Made by a program: the position numbers and the translations under genes
NCBI GenBank assembly: GCA_023392285.1
Contig: JAEVZK010000102.1
Coordinates: forward strand, 1-5,874
DNA length: 5,874 bases
Source: Armatimonadota bacterium
Lineage (GTDB): Bacteria > Armatimonadota > Fimbriimonadia > Fimbriimonadales > Fimbriimonadaceae
Direction: 5' to 3'
The notes under the pieces: generated by a model
What the model was told of the DNA's origin: nothing
The model's input: the letters and a program-made list of their open reading frames with translations, nothing else
The model's database searches: none
Shown here: one piece after another, positions 1 to 5,076 of the stretch
Layout of the letters: each line of letters opens with the position of its first letter
Numbering within the stretch: the first letter of the stretch is position 1

Positions 1-579
1 CTCATATCTCATCCCGACGAACCCTGTTCAGCGTTCTTGGGAGGTAGGAAAGTCAGCGAAGGCAAGGCCCGTAATGTTGCGGACGAAGTGAAGCAGAAGC
101 TGTCGTCTGATGAACTCGCACGGCTGCTGATTTTTTCCGATTTGACGGCGAGGGTGGTAGAAGTCGACTTTTCAGGGAAGCTCCCGCCCGTGCCGTCTGG
201 ACCCGTAGAAGAAACACGTGGCCCTGGCCGTCCGAAGTTAGGAGTGATCGGAAGGGAAGTCACCTTGTTGCCGCGGCATTGGGATTGGCTGGAAAAGCAA
301 TCGGGTGGAGCCTCGGTGGCGTTAAGGCGATTGGTCGATGAAGCGAGGAAGCTCAGCCTGCAAAGGGACGAGGCGAGGCGGGCGCAGGAAGTCGGGTACC
401 GATTTATGTCGGCGATGGCGGGCGATCGGCCGAACTTCGAGGAAGCCGCGAGAGCGCTGTTTGCCGGAGATCGCGAGATGTTTGCGGAGCAGACGAAGCT
501 GTGGCCGGAGGATATCCGCGATCACGCGATGAAACTTGCTGGGCCAGCGTTTCCAACGGATGTCGTCCAGCCGGAATAA
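1..579 (+). CDS. DUF2239 family protein, 5' end outside the window
   Basis: The frame is open from the first base, and the residues before the first possible start (TTG at 37) still look like family sequence: a short CSAF segment followed by GGRKVSEG resembles the usual DUF2239 N-terminus. The true start is therefore upstream. Visible order of features: an N-terminal part ending in LLIFSDLTARVVEVDF; a proline-rich linker; the hallmark block GPGRPKLG (codons from base 220) followed by REVTLLPRHWDWL and GGASVALRRLVDEAR; and a C-terminal block with YRFMSAMAG, ALFAGDR and WPEDIRDHAMKLA. This matches the DUF2239 consensus throughout. The family has no established function that I know of. GRPK resembles an AT-hook, and the helical middle resembles small DNA-associated proteins, but that is only a guess. 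It ends with TAA, and the next gene starts 97 nt later, so co-transcription is uncertain. The family call is strong; the function is unknown. Confidence 0.9.
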   Translation, partial: LISHPDEPCSAFLGGRKVSEGKARNVADEVKQKLSSDELARLLIFSDLTARVVEVDFSGKLPPVPSGPVEETRGPGRPKLGVIGREVTLLPRHWDWLEKQSGGASVALRRLVDEARKLSLQRDEARRAQEVGYRFMSAMAGDRPNFEEAARALFAGDREMFAEQTKLWPEDIRDHAMKLAGPAFPTDVVQPE

Positions 580-670
580 GCCTCTCAAACGAATCGCCGC
601 AGCATCGGATGCCTTTTGATGGGAAACTTCTTCTGTACCGTAAAGTTACAGGGAAAGTTGCCAACCATAA

Positions 671-676
671 AGGTGG
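671..676 (+). promoter_or_regulatory. SD-like AGGTGG abutting the ABC ATPase start
   Basis: AGGTGG (AAAGGTGG if extended left) lies directly against the ATG at 677 with no spacer. An in-frame TAA at 668-670 rules out an earlier start, and the encoded N-terminus (AIQVEDLHVSY) begins exactly where this ABC family normally does. The ATG is therefore very probably right even though the spacing is not the usual 5-9 nt. The purine run may not act as a conventional ribosome binding site. Confidence 0.35.
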
Positions 677-1582
677 ATGTGCACAGCGATTCAAGTTGAA
701 GACCTTCACGTAAGTTATCAAACGAAGGATGGGAAGCAAGTTGACGCAGTGAGTGGCTTGAGCTTTTCCGTTCATGGTGGCGAGGTGGTCGGCTTCTTGG
801 GTCCCAATGGGGCGGGCAAGAGCAGCACGTTGAAGGCGCTTATGGGATTCGTTGAACCCGTGAGCGGCACCTGCAAAATCTTCGGAAAGGATGCGGGGTC
901 ATTGGAAGCAAAAGCAGAGGTCGGTTACCTCCCCGAGGTGGCCATGTATTACCCATTCCTCACGCCTTTGGAGACTCTGCGCCTCTATGGCGAGCTGCAG
1001 GGGTTGGGTGGAAAGCAACTTAAGAGGGAAGCCGAAGAGCTCTTAGAGCTGGTCGGATTAAAGGACCTGGGCAAAAAGCTCAACAAGAACCTAAGCAAAG
1101 GCATGCTCCAGAGGGTTGGCATAGCCCAATCACTGCTTGGAAATCCCAGGTTGCTGATTTTGGACGAGGTCACCAGCGGAGTCGATCCGGTGGGTCGAAA
1201 GGAACTCAGAACGATTATGAAGGAACGCCAGAAGAGGGGGACCACCCTCTTCTTCTCAAGTCACGAGCTGAGCGAAGTGGACATGCTATGCGATCGCATC
1301 ATTCTCATTAGCAGGGGCACCTTTGTGGAAGAGCGGAATATGAACCGTTTGAAGGAAGAACTGCGCAACTTCTCCCTTCTCTATCGCGCCGCTCCGCCTC
1401 TAATTGGACTCGCCAACGAAATCACAGAGTGCGGTGACGGATCTATCAAGGCTAACTTCTCATCGAAACAAGCTTTGCTGATGGCGATCGAGAGCGTGGG
1501 CGAGCATCGCGGGATTATTCTCGACATCGTTGCCGAAGAGGGATCGTTGGAAGACTATTTTGTGGAGCGAATGGCTGCCTAA
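677..1582 (+). CDS. ABC transporter ATP-binding protein (ABC-2 exporter type)
   Basis: This is the cytoplasmic ATPase subunit, 301 aa, which should drive the permease encoded next. Motifs in order: Walker A GPNGAGKS (residues 42-49); Q-loop region VGYLPE (82-87), with Glu where Gln is common, a frequent variant in this subfamily; signature LSKGM (139-143) in place of LSGGQ; Walker B LLILDE (159-164) with catalytic Glu164; D-loop GVDP (168-171); and switch His196 in SSHELSEVD. The C-terminal ~100 residues form the variable extension common in NatA/YxlF/CcmA-like ATPases. LSKGM-type signatures are typical of ABC-2 exporters. The stop TAA shares one base with the permease ATG (TAATG), so translation is coupled. 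The substrate cannot be read from sequence; antibiotics, lipids, Na+ and copper-related cargo are all known for relatives. The class is certain, the cargo unknown. Confidence 0.95.
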   Translation: MCTAIQVEDLHVSYQTKDGKQVDAVSGLSFSVHGGEVVGFLGPNGAGKSSTLKALMGFVEPVSGTCKIFGKDAGSLEAKAEVGYLPEVAMYYPFLTPLETLRLYGELQGLGGKQLKREAEELLELVGLKDLGKKLNKNLSKGMLQRVGIAQSLLGNPRLLILDEVTSGVDPVGRKELRTIMKERQKRGTTLFFSSHELSEVDMLCDRIILISRGTFVEERNMNRLKEELRNFSLLYRAAPPLIGLANEITECGDGSIKANFSSKQALLMAIESVGEHRGIILDIVAEEGSLEDYFVERMAA

Positions 1583-2361
1583 TGAGTAAATTTCGAATTT
1601 GGAAGTCGCTGGCGCGGGCCGTCCTGCTCGAGTCTCTGCGTCGCAAAGATTTGTGGGTGGTTGCCATCCTCGGTTTTCTGATCATTTGTGCCTCCGGTGC
1701 CCTCGGTTTCTTTGGCATCGACGGCTTGGAAAGCTTTGTCAAAGATCTTGGCGTCACTGTCCTCGGCCTCTTCTCAACGATTATGGCGGTGCTCACCTCC
1801 AGTCGGCTTCTGCCGGAAGAGATCAAGCAGCGAACGCTCTATCCTCTGCTGGCTCGACCCATTAGCAGACTCGATCTTCTGATCGGCAAATGGCTGGGAA
1901 GCGTGATCGTCACCTGGATTTCCTTTTGCTTTCTGTGCCTGCTTACCGCCGGCGCTCTGCTTGCGTTTCACGTGAGTTTCGAACCGGTGATGTTGCAGTA
2001 CGTACTTGCGAAGCTGATGGGGCTGGCGATTCTCTGCGCGGTGAGCCTGGCCCTGAGCACCTATTTGACGCCTCAGGCGGCGGCGACGCTCAGTTTCATT
2101 CTCGCTTTCGGTTCATCGATGATCGTCCGGGGACTCTTGATGGGATACAATGCGGGCAATCCCTTTACTAGTTGGCTGTTCAAACTCATCAATGCGGCGC
2201 TTCCCCAATTTAGCCTCTTCGATCTTGGGGGCAGAGCGGCGAACTCGGGTTGGGCACCGGTCTCTTTAGGCGTGATGCTGTTCCTCGTGAGCTATATGGC
2301 CATCTACTGCTCGGGCATGATCGCCCTAAGCTGGGCCAAGTTTCGGCGGCAGGCGATCTGA
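1582..2361 (+). CDS. ABC-2 type permease, six predicted membrane helices
   Basis: Integral inner-membrane partner of the preceding ATPase, 259 aa, the usual size for NosY/ABC-2 family permeases. Hydrophobic segments lie roughly at residues 24-45, 56-73, 105-129, 138-160, 165-187 and 226-249. Between the second and third is the family hallmark, EEIKQRTLYPLLARPISR followed by DLLIGKWLG (79-106), the cytoplasmic coupling region seen as E-x-G-T-L-x-x-L-L-x-x-P-x-S-R in relatives. A conserved-looking LPQFSLFDLGG (207-217) precedes the last helix. The N-terminus is basic (KFRIWKSLAR, ESLRRK), consistent with a cytoplasmic start. The ATG overlaps the upstream TAA by one base, and its own TGA overlaps the next ATG by one base. 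A GGAG at 1564-1567 is too far upstream to be an optimal SD, so coupling probably drives translation. Cargo is unknown. Confidence 0.93.
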   Translation: MSKFRIWKSLARAVLLESLRRKDLWVVAILGFLIICASGALGFFGIDGLESFVKDLGVTVLGLFSTIMAVLTSSRLLPEEIKQRTLYPLLARPISRLDLLIGKWLGSVIVTWISFCFLCLLTAGALLAFHVSFEPVMLQYVLAKLMGLAILCAVSLALSTYLTPQAAATLSFILAFGSSMIVRGLLMGYNAGNPFTSWLFKLINAALPQFSLFDLGGRAANSGWAPVSLGVMLFLVSYMAIYCSGMIALSWAKFRRQAI

Positions 2362-3218
2362 TGGTCCCGAAGTTCGTTCTTCCGGTATGCCTGCTCTCCA
2401 TGATCGCGGTCGGCATGAAGGCCGATTCCATCCGCCGGGATGTAAATCCCGTTATTCGTGACCAGAATCTCGACGTCAGCGAAACAAACGCGAGCGCAAG
2501 TCTTCTCGGGCAGTTCAGGACGAGCATGTCGGCTTGGCTGTGGCTGCGGGTCGACCTCTACCTGCATAACGGCACCGAGATGCGGCCGCTCTTGGAGAGC
2601 GAAAGGCGTAAAGGTGTGACCGTCGAGGACGCTGCCGACGACGGGAATGAGAAGCTTCACGAGGAGAACGAGGTAACTGCCGTACCTCCGAAAGAGCGAG
2701 ATTTTCGAGGCGTATTCGGCGATATCGAACGTGAAGTTGCCAGCTATCGAGACATGCATCACCACAAGCACAACGAGCCCCAGCAGGCTTTACCCCTGTT
2801 CCGATTGATGACGTGGCTTGATCCTCAGTTCATACAGGGATGGACGACGGGAGCGATGGTCATGGCTCGCACTCGGAATCACTACGGAACCGATCAGGCA
2901 ATCGCCTTTCTCAAGGAAGGGTGGGCAGCCAACCCGGACGATCTCGCCTTGCCCGGTGCCATCGGCTACACAATCGCGTCCCGTCACGGCAACTTGAAAG
3001 ATGCGATCGGATATCTCGACGCAGCGCGTCAACTCGGGATTAAACGAGTCGATCAGCTGTCAGAGCTAGAACTGAACGATCTGCTTTCCACCTATCGATG
3101 GCTTGGCTGGTGCTATCGAGACTCTGGCGACGTTCGCCACGCGAAGGAAGTCGCTCTGGAAGGTCTCCAACTCTTTCCGGACGACGGTCCACTCACGCGC
3201 TTAAGCCAGCAAAAATAA
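2361..3218 (+). CDS. N-terminally anchored TPR-like accessory protein of the ABC operon
   Basis: A 285-aa protein with no specific name that I recognise. I chose ATG 2361 because it overlaps the permease TGA by one base and is followed by a signal/anchor-like segment (FVLPVCLLSMIAVGM, residues 5-19). The frame stays open to TTG 2250, but that would bury the start in the permease gene. After the anchor come ASLLGQFRTSMSAWLWLR (46-63); a charged, poorly ordered stretch (79-115); HHHKH (133-137); and LPLFRLMTWLDP (144-155). Three TPR-like helical hairpins then follow at about 152-194, 195-226 and 243-275, with cues such as AIAFLKEGWAANPDD, AIGYLDAARQLG and WLGWCYRDSGD. I recall a similar H-rich segment followed by LPxFRLxTxLDP in unnamed proteins beside ABC-2 genes in other phyla, but that is from memory. 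It probably sits outside the cytoplasm, tethered to the membrane, as a partner of the exporter. Confidence in the gene is high, in the function low. Confidence 0.85.
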   Translation: MVPKFVLPVCLLSMIAVGMKADSIRRDVNPVIRDQNLDVSETNASASLLGQFRTSMSAWLWLRVDLYLHNGTEMRPLLESERRKGVTVEDAADDGNEKLHEENEVTAVPPKERDFRGVFGDIEREVASYRDMHHHKHNEPQQALPLFRLMTWLDPQFIQGWTTGAMVMARTRNHYGTDQAIAFLKEGWAANPDDLALPGAIGYTIASRHGNLKDAIGYLDAARQLGIKRVDQLSELELNDLLSTYRWLGWCYRDSGDVRHAKEVALEGLQLFPDDGPLTRLSQQK

Positions 3219-3237
3219 ATCCGATTTGCGGCCTAAT

Positions 3238-3253
3238 TCCCAATACGCTCCCA
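3238..3253 (-). promoter_or_regulatory. Paired TGGGA boxes (candidate MraZ site 1)
   Basis: TCCCA at 3238-3242 and again at 3249-3253, separated by 6 nt; on the minus strand this reads TGGGA-N6-TGGGA. The pair begins 20 nt after the TPR gene stop and ends 11 nt before the -35 of promoter 1. Known E. coli MraZ boxes are TGGGN direct repeats with 5-nt spacers just upstream of mraZ, so the core matches and the spacing is one base longer. Only two repeats are seen rather than three. The repeats are directly visible; the MraZ assignment is inferred. Confidence 0.5.
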
Positions 3254-3264
3254 CCGCTACAGCG

Positions 3265-3292
3265 TTGTCATCTCCACATTTCCGGATAGAAT
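3265..3292 (+). promoter_or_regulatory. Candidate sigma70 promoter P1
   Basis: TTGTCA (3265-3270; five of six match TTGACA), a 16-nt spacer, then TAGAAT (3287-3292; five of six match TATAAT). Transcription would start near 3299 and give a leader of about 275 nt before mraZ. The repeated upstream box pair, at the same distance as in the second module, supports it. Confidence 0.55.
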
Positions 3293-3341
3293 GGTGCGTG
3301 TAGTGGATGGTTTTGCTCGACTTCCAAATTGTCAGTAGCAT

Positions 3342-3359
3342 CAACTAACGAGATAGTTG
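3342..3359 (+). repeat. Short hairpin CAACTA/TAGTTG in the P1 leader
   Basis: A perfect 6-bp inverted repeat: CAACTA at 3342-3347 and TAGTTG at 3354-3359, with a 6-nt loop. It has no following T-run, so it is not an intrinsic terminator. It could be an RNA stem in the P1 transcript or an operator half-site pair; a chance occurrence is not excluded. Confidence 0.35.
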
Positions 3360-3379
3360 CTCATTCATGTAGACGCCCA

Positions 3380-3396
3380 TCTACTTCGGTAGTAGA
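3380..3396 (+). repeat. Short hairpin TCTACT/AGTAGA in the P1 leader
   Basis: A perfect 6-bp inverted repeat: TCTACT at 3380-3385 and AGTAGA at 3391-3396, with a 5-nt loop. The alternative pairing CTAC-TTCG-GTAG (3381-3392) gives a UUCG tetraloop closed by C-G, a very stable RNA loop. GTAGAC also occurs as a direct repeat at 3369-3374 and 3392-3397. No T-run follows. Confidence 0.4.
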
Positions 3397-3418
3397 CACT
3401 CTGCGAAAATTGCGAAAT

Positions 3419-3434
3419 TCCCATACTTTTCCCA
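3419..3434 (-). promoter_or_regulatory. Paired TGGGA boxes (candidate MraZ site 2)
   Basis: TCCCA at 3419-3423 and 3430-3434 with a 6-nt spacer, the same geometry as the pair at 3238-3253. The two pairs also share the flank AATTCCCA (3235-3242 and 3416-3423). The pair ends 9 nt before the -35 of promoter 2 and lies about 142 nt upstream of the mraZ start. MraZ is the natural candidate because its known core is TGGGN and it usually regulates its own operon; direct evidence is lacking. Confidence 0.55.
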
Positions 3435-3443
3435 AAAATGTTG

Positions 3444-3472
3444 TTGCATTTTGGCAAATAGCGAGTGATAAT
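3444..3472 (+). promoter_or_regulatory. Candidate sigma70 promoter P2 for the dcw operon
   Basis: TTGCAT (3444-3449; TTG conserved, the other three bases off), a 17-nt spacer, then GATAAT (3467-3472; five of six match TATAAT). The likely transcription start is near 3478-3480, giving a leader of about 97 nt. A weak -35 with a good -10 fits a promoter helped by an activator bound at the adjacent TGGGA pair. Confidence 0.55.
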
Positions 3473-3480
3473 CCCTAACA

Positions 3481-3490
3481 GGCGATCGCC
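3481..3490. repeat. Perfect 10-bp palindrome GGCGATCGCC at the P2 start region
   Basis: GGCGATCGCC lies immediately after the predicted P2 transcription start. It could be an operator or simply one of many GATC-containing words, which are frequent throughout this window. As RNA it cannot form a loop on its own, so a DNA-level role is more plausible than a hairpin. Confidence 0.25.
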
Positions 3491-3563
3491 TCTAGATCAA
3501 GGACTCGATCTTGAGACGACACGTGCGAGGTAAGGGCGGGGTGCTCTCACTCTCGATCTCGGG

Positions 3564-3570
3564 AAGGCGG
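3564..3570 (+). promoter_or_regulatory. Ribosome binding site AAGGCGG for mraZ
   Basis: AAGGCGG differs from the ideal AAGGAGG by one base and sits 5 nt before ATG 3576. It is the best-placed SD in the window and decides the mraZ start: the internal in-frame ATGs at 3624 and 3630 have no SD upstream. Confidence 0.7.
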
Positions 3571-3575
3571 CCAGC

Positions 3576-4109
3576 ATGGATGCAGAAACGGCCGCCGACC
3601 CAACAAAAATCTCATGCGACTCGATGGCGATGGCAGACGAAGGAACTCAGACCCGAAAATTTTTGCTCGGGACGGACGACGCCACGATCGACGACCGTGG
3701 GCGCGTTCTCTTTAGCCGCAAGAAGCAAGAGCGCCTCGGAAACAATTTCGCCATGCTTGTCAACGAACTTGGCTGCGTGGTCTGCTATCCAGGCGACATT
3801 TGGAACGAGAAAGTAGCCGAGATCCTGAGTTATGACAGTTTGGGAGCGGAGAGACAACAATACACTCGTCTTTTTCTCCAGCACGCCGAAGACGAGCTCA
3901 GCTTTGATAAGCAGGGAAGAGTGGTCGTGCCGCAGAAGCTGCGAGAGATCGCGAAACTGAAGAAAAACGTGAAGGTGGTCGGCGCAGGTGATCGAGTGGA
4001 GATTTGGTCTGCGGAAGAGTACGACAGGTATCAACTTGCGCCCAATGACTACAACGTAGAGCGAAAGCAGACGCTGCAAGATTCCTATAAGGCGATGAAG
4101 CAAGGATGA
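3576..4109 (+). CDS. mraZ: MraZ transcriptional regulator of the dcw cluster, divergent
   Basis: MraZ is a DNA-binding protein that forms rings and binds repeated boxes upstream of its own operon; it represses dcw in E. coli. This copy is 177 aa, longer than the usual ~140-155, with about 27 extra N-terminal residues before KFLLGTDDATIDDRGR. Two SpoVT/AbrB-like swapped-hairpin halves are visible: DDRGR (39-43), and DKQGRVVVPQKLRE (111-124) followed by VEIWSAEEYD. The second half is textbook. The first keeps the DxxGR core but reads GRVLFSRKKQERLG, lacking the proline of the usual GRxxxPxxfR. The start is set by the strong AAGGCGG SD; starting at Met17 or Met19 would bring the length closer to the family norm. 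Its TGA overlaps the rsmH ATG (ATGA), a classic mraZ-rsmH junction that confirms the identification. Confidence 0.93.
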   Translation: MDAETAADPTKISCDSMAMADEGTQTRKFLLGTDDATIDDRGRVLFSRKKQERLGNNFAMLVNELGCVVCYPGDIWNEKVAEILSYDSLGAERQQYTRLFLQHAEDELSFDKQGRVVVPQKLREIAKLKKNVKVVGAGDRVEIWSAEEYDRYQLAPNDYNVERKQTLQDSYKAMKQG

Positions 4110-5074
4110 GCGCACTTGTCTTTGCCGAACATTGCGAGTCCGATGCAGCCGCTACAGAGAGAGAGATGACGGAAAGGAGCGAACGATCCCACGATCCAGT
4201 GATGGTTCGAGAAATTCTCGAGATCCTACCGCTTCGCCCTGGTTCGGTCGCGGTTGACGGCACTTTAGGTCTTGCTGGCCACTCGGTTGAGATCGCAAAG
4301 CGTATTTCTCCTGGCGGGACTCTAATCGGATTCGATTGGGATTCTTCGATGCTGGAAATTGCTCGAGGCAACCTGGATCGATCAGGGGCTTCTTGCCATC
4401 TGGAGTTGATCAACGATAGCTTTTTCACGATCGTCAGCCACCTTGAAGGAAGGAAGGCAGATGGCATTCTCCTCGACCTTGGTTTAAATAGTGCCCAAGT
4501 CGATGATCCCGAGCGCGGAATCAGCTTTAAAGCGGACGGCCCTCTAGACATGCGAATGGATCGCAGTCGCGGCGAGCCTGCAGCGGCCTTGTTGAATCGC
4601 TGGACTGAAAAGCAGATCGAAGACGTACTATTTAAGTTCGGTGACGAGCGCTGGGCGCGAGCGATCGCCAAGAAGATTTTGGAGCGGAGAAAGGTTTCGC
4701 CGCTTCGGACAACGAATGACCTTGTGGATTGTGTACTAGCCGCTATTCCCGTCGGCGCGAGAGATAAAAGAATTCATCCCGCAACACGCTCCTTTCAGGC
4801 TATTCGAATCGTCACTAATGGTGAACTTGCGGAGCTAGGGGAGGCTCTGCAAGATTCAGCCTCCTGTCTAGCGCCTGGCGGCGTCTTGGCAGTCCTAAGT
4901 TACCACTCGGGTGAAGATCGGATCGTTAAACAGACGTTCCGAGAGCTTGCCGGAGGGAATTTCGAGGAACTGCTGAAGAAGCCGAAGGTGCCGAGCCAAG
5001 AGGAGATCACCCGGAATCCTCGCAGTCGGAGCGCGAAGCTTCGGGCGATCAGAAAGGTTGAGGCGACGAGCTAG
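4106..5074 (+). CDS. rsmH: 16S rRNA m4C1402 N4-methyltransferase RsmH (MraW)
   Basis: SAM-dependent enzyme that methylates N4 of cytosine 1402 in 16S rRNA, in the decoding centre. 322 aa, close to the normal ~300-320. Motifs: HDPVMVREIL (29-38); SAM-binding VDGTLGLAGHS (50-60), usually GxGGHS; GFDWD (75-79); the nearly invariant DGILLDLGLNSAQVDDPERG (119-138), then SF..DGPLDMRMD (140-152); FGDERWARAIAKKIL (178-192); IHPATRSFQAIRI (223-235); SYHSGEDRIVK (265-275), usually SFHSLEDRIVK; and NPRSRSAKLRAIRK near the end. All regions are present, so it should be active. The start at ATG 4106 is favoured by the ATGA overlap with mraZ and AAGG just upstream. ATG 4166 (Met21), after a GAGAGAGAG run, would remove a non-conserved N-terminal tail and is a real alternative. 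Confidence 0.97.
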   Translation: MSALVFAEHCESDAAATEREMTERSERSHDPVMVREILEILPLRPGSVAVDGTLGLAGHSVEIAKRISPGGTLIGFDWDSSMLEIARGNLDRSGASCHLELINDSFFTIVSHLEGRKADGILLDLGLNSAQVDDPERGISFKADGPLDMRMDRSRGEPAAALLNRWTEKQIEDVLFKFGDERWARAIAKKILERRKVSPLRTTNDLVDCVLAAIPVGARDKRIHPATRSFQAIRIVTNGELAELGEALQDSASCLAPGGVLAVLSYHSGEDRIVKQTFRELAGGNFEELLKKPKVPSQEEITRNPRSRSAKLRAIRKVEATS

Positions 5075-5076
5075 GG

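Larger units (their letters stand above)
3219..3575. other. 357-bp intergenic region carrying the dcw promoter/leader
   Basis: No credible ORF exists on either strand. The stretch is visibly AT-richer than its neighbours, especially 3361-3480. It holds two copies of a box-pair plus promoter module (about 3238-3292 and 3419-3472), two short hairpins between them (3342-3359 and 3380-3396), a perfect 10-bp palindrome GGCGATCGCC at 3481-3490, and a good ribosome binding site for mraZ. No convincing intrinsic terminator follows the TPR gene, so some readthrough from the ABC operon into the dcw operon is possible. Confidence 0.8.

Noticed and set aside
37..39. TTG start for the DUF2239 gene
   Set aside because: The frame is open to base 1 and the upstream residues match the family N-terminus, so the gene starts before the window.
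602..617. GCAT-CGG-ATGC followed by CTTTT as a terminator after DUF2239
   Set aside because: The stem is only 4 bp and the T-run only 4, too weak to call an intrinsic terminator.
616..671. Promoter for the ABC operon (TTGATG with TAAAGT or CATAAA)
   Set aside because: Spacers are 19 or 14 nt and the hexamers are poor; no combination is better than chance in this gap.
2250..2360. Upstream extension of the TPR-like gene to TTG 2250
   Set aside because: The extension would lie wholly within the permease gene and hide the signal/anchor segment; ATG 2361 has perfect stop/start coupling.
3482..3489. GCGATCGC as a cyanobacterial HIP1 element
   Set aside because: A single full copy in a GATC-rich window is not HIP1-like abundance, and the gene content does not suggest cyanobacteria.
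3504..3559. 8-bp direct repeat CTCGATCT at 3504-3511 and 3552-3559
   Set aside because: The same word also occurs inside the permease gene near 1870 and GATC words are common throughout, so it is probably not a specific leader element.
3219..3575. CRISPR array, tRNA, riboswitch or insertion sequence in the long gap
   Set aside because: There are no regular spaced repeats, no cloverleaf, no recognisable riboswitch core and no transposase or terminal inverted repeats.
3511..3816. 101-codon + strand ORF overlapping the mraZ start region
   Set aside because: It is in a different frame from mraZ, shows no recognisable motif, has an Arg/Ser/Thr-rich composition typical of a shadow frame, and overlaps the well-supported mraZ N-terminus.
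3898..4671. 257-codon minus-strand ORF across mraZ/rsmH
   Set aside because: It is antisense to strongly conserved MraZ and RsmH coding sequence, and its Ser/Arg/Pro-rich translation resembles no known family.
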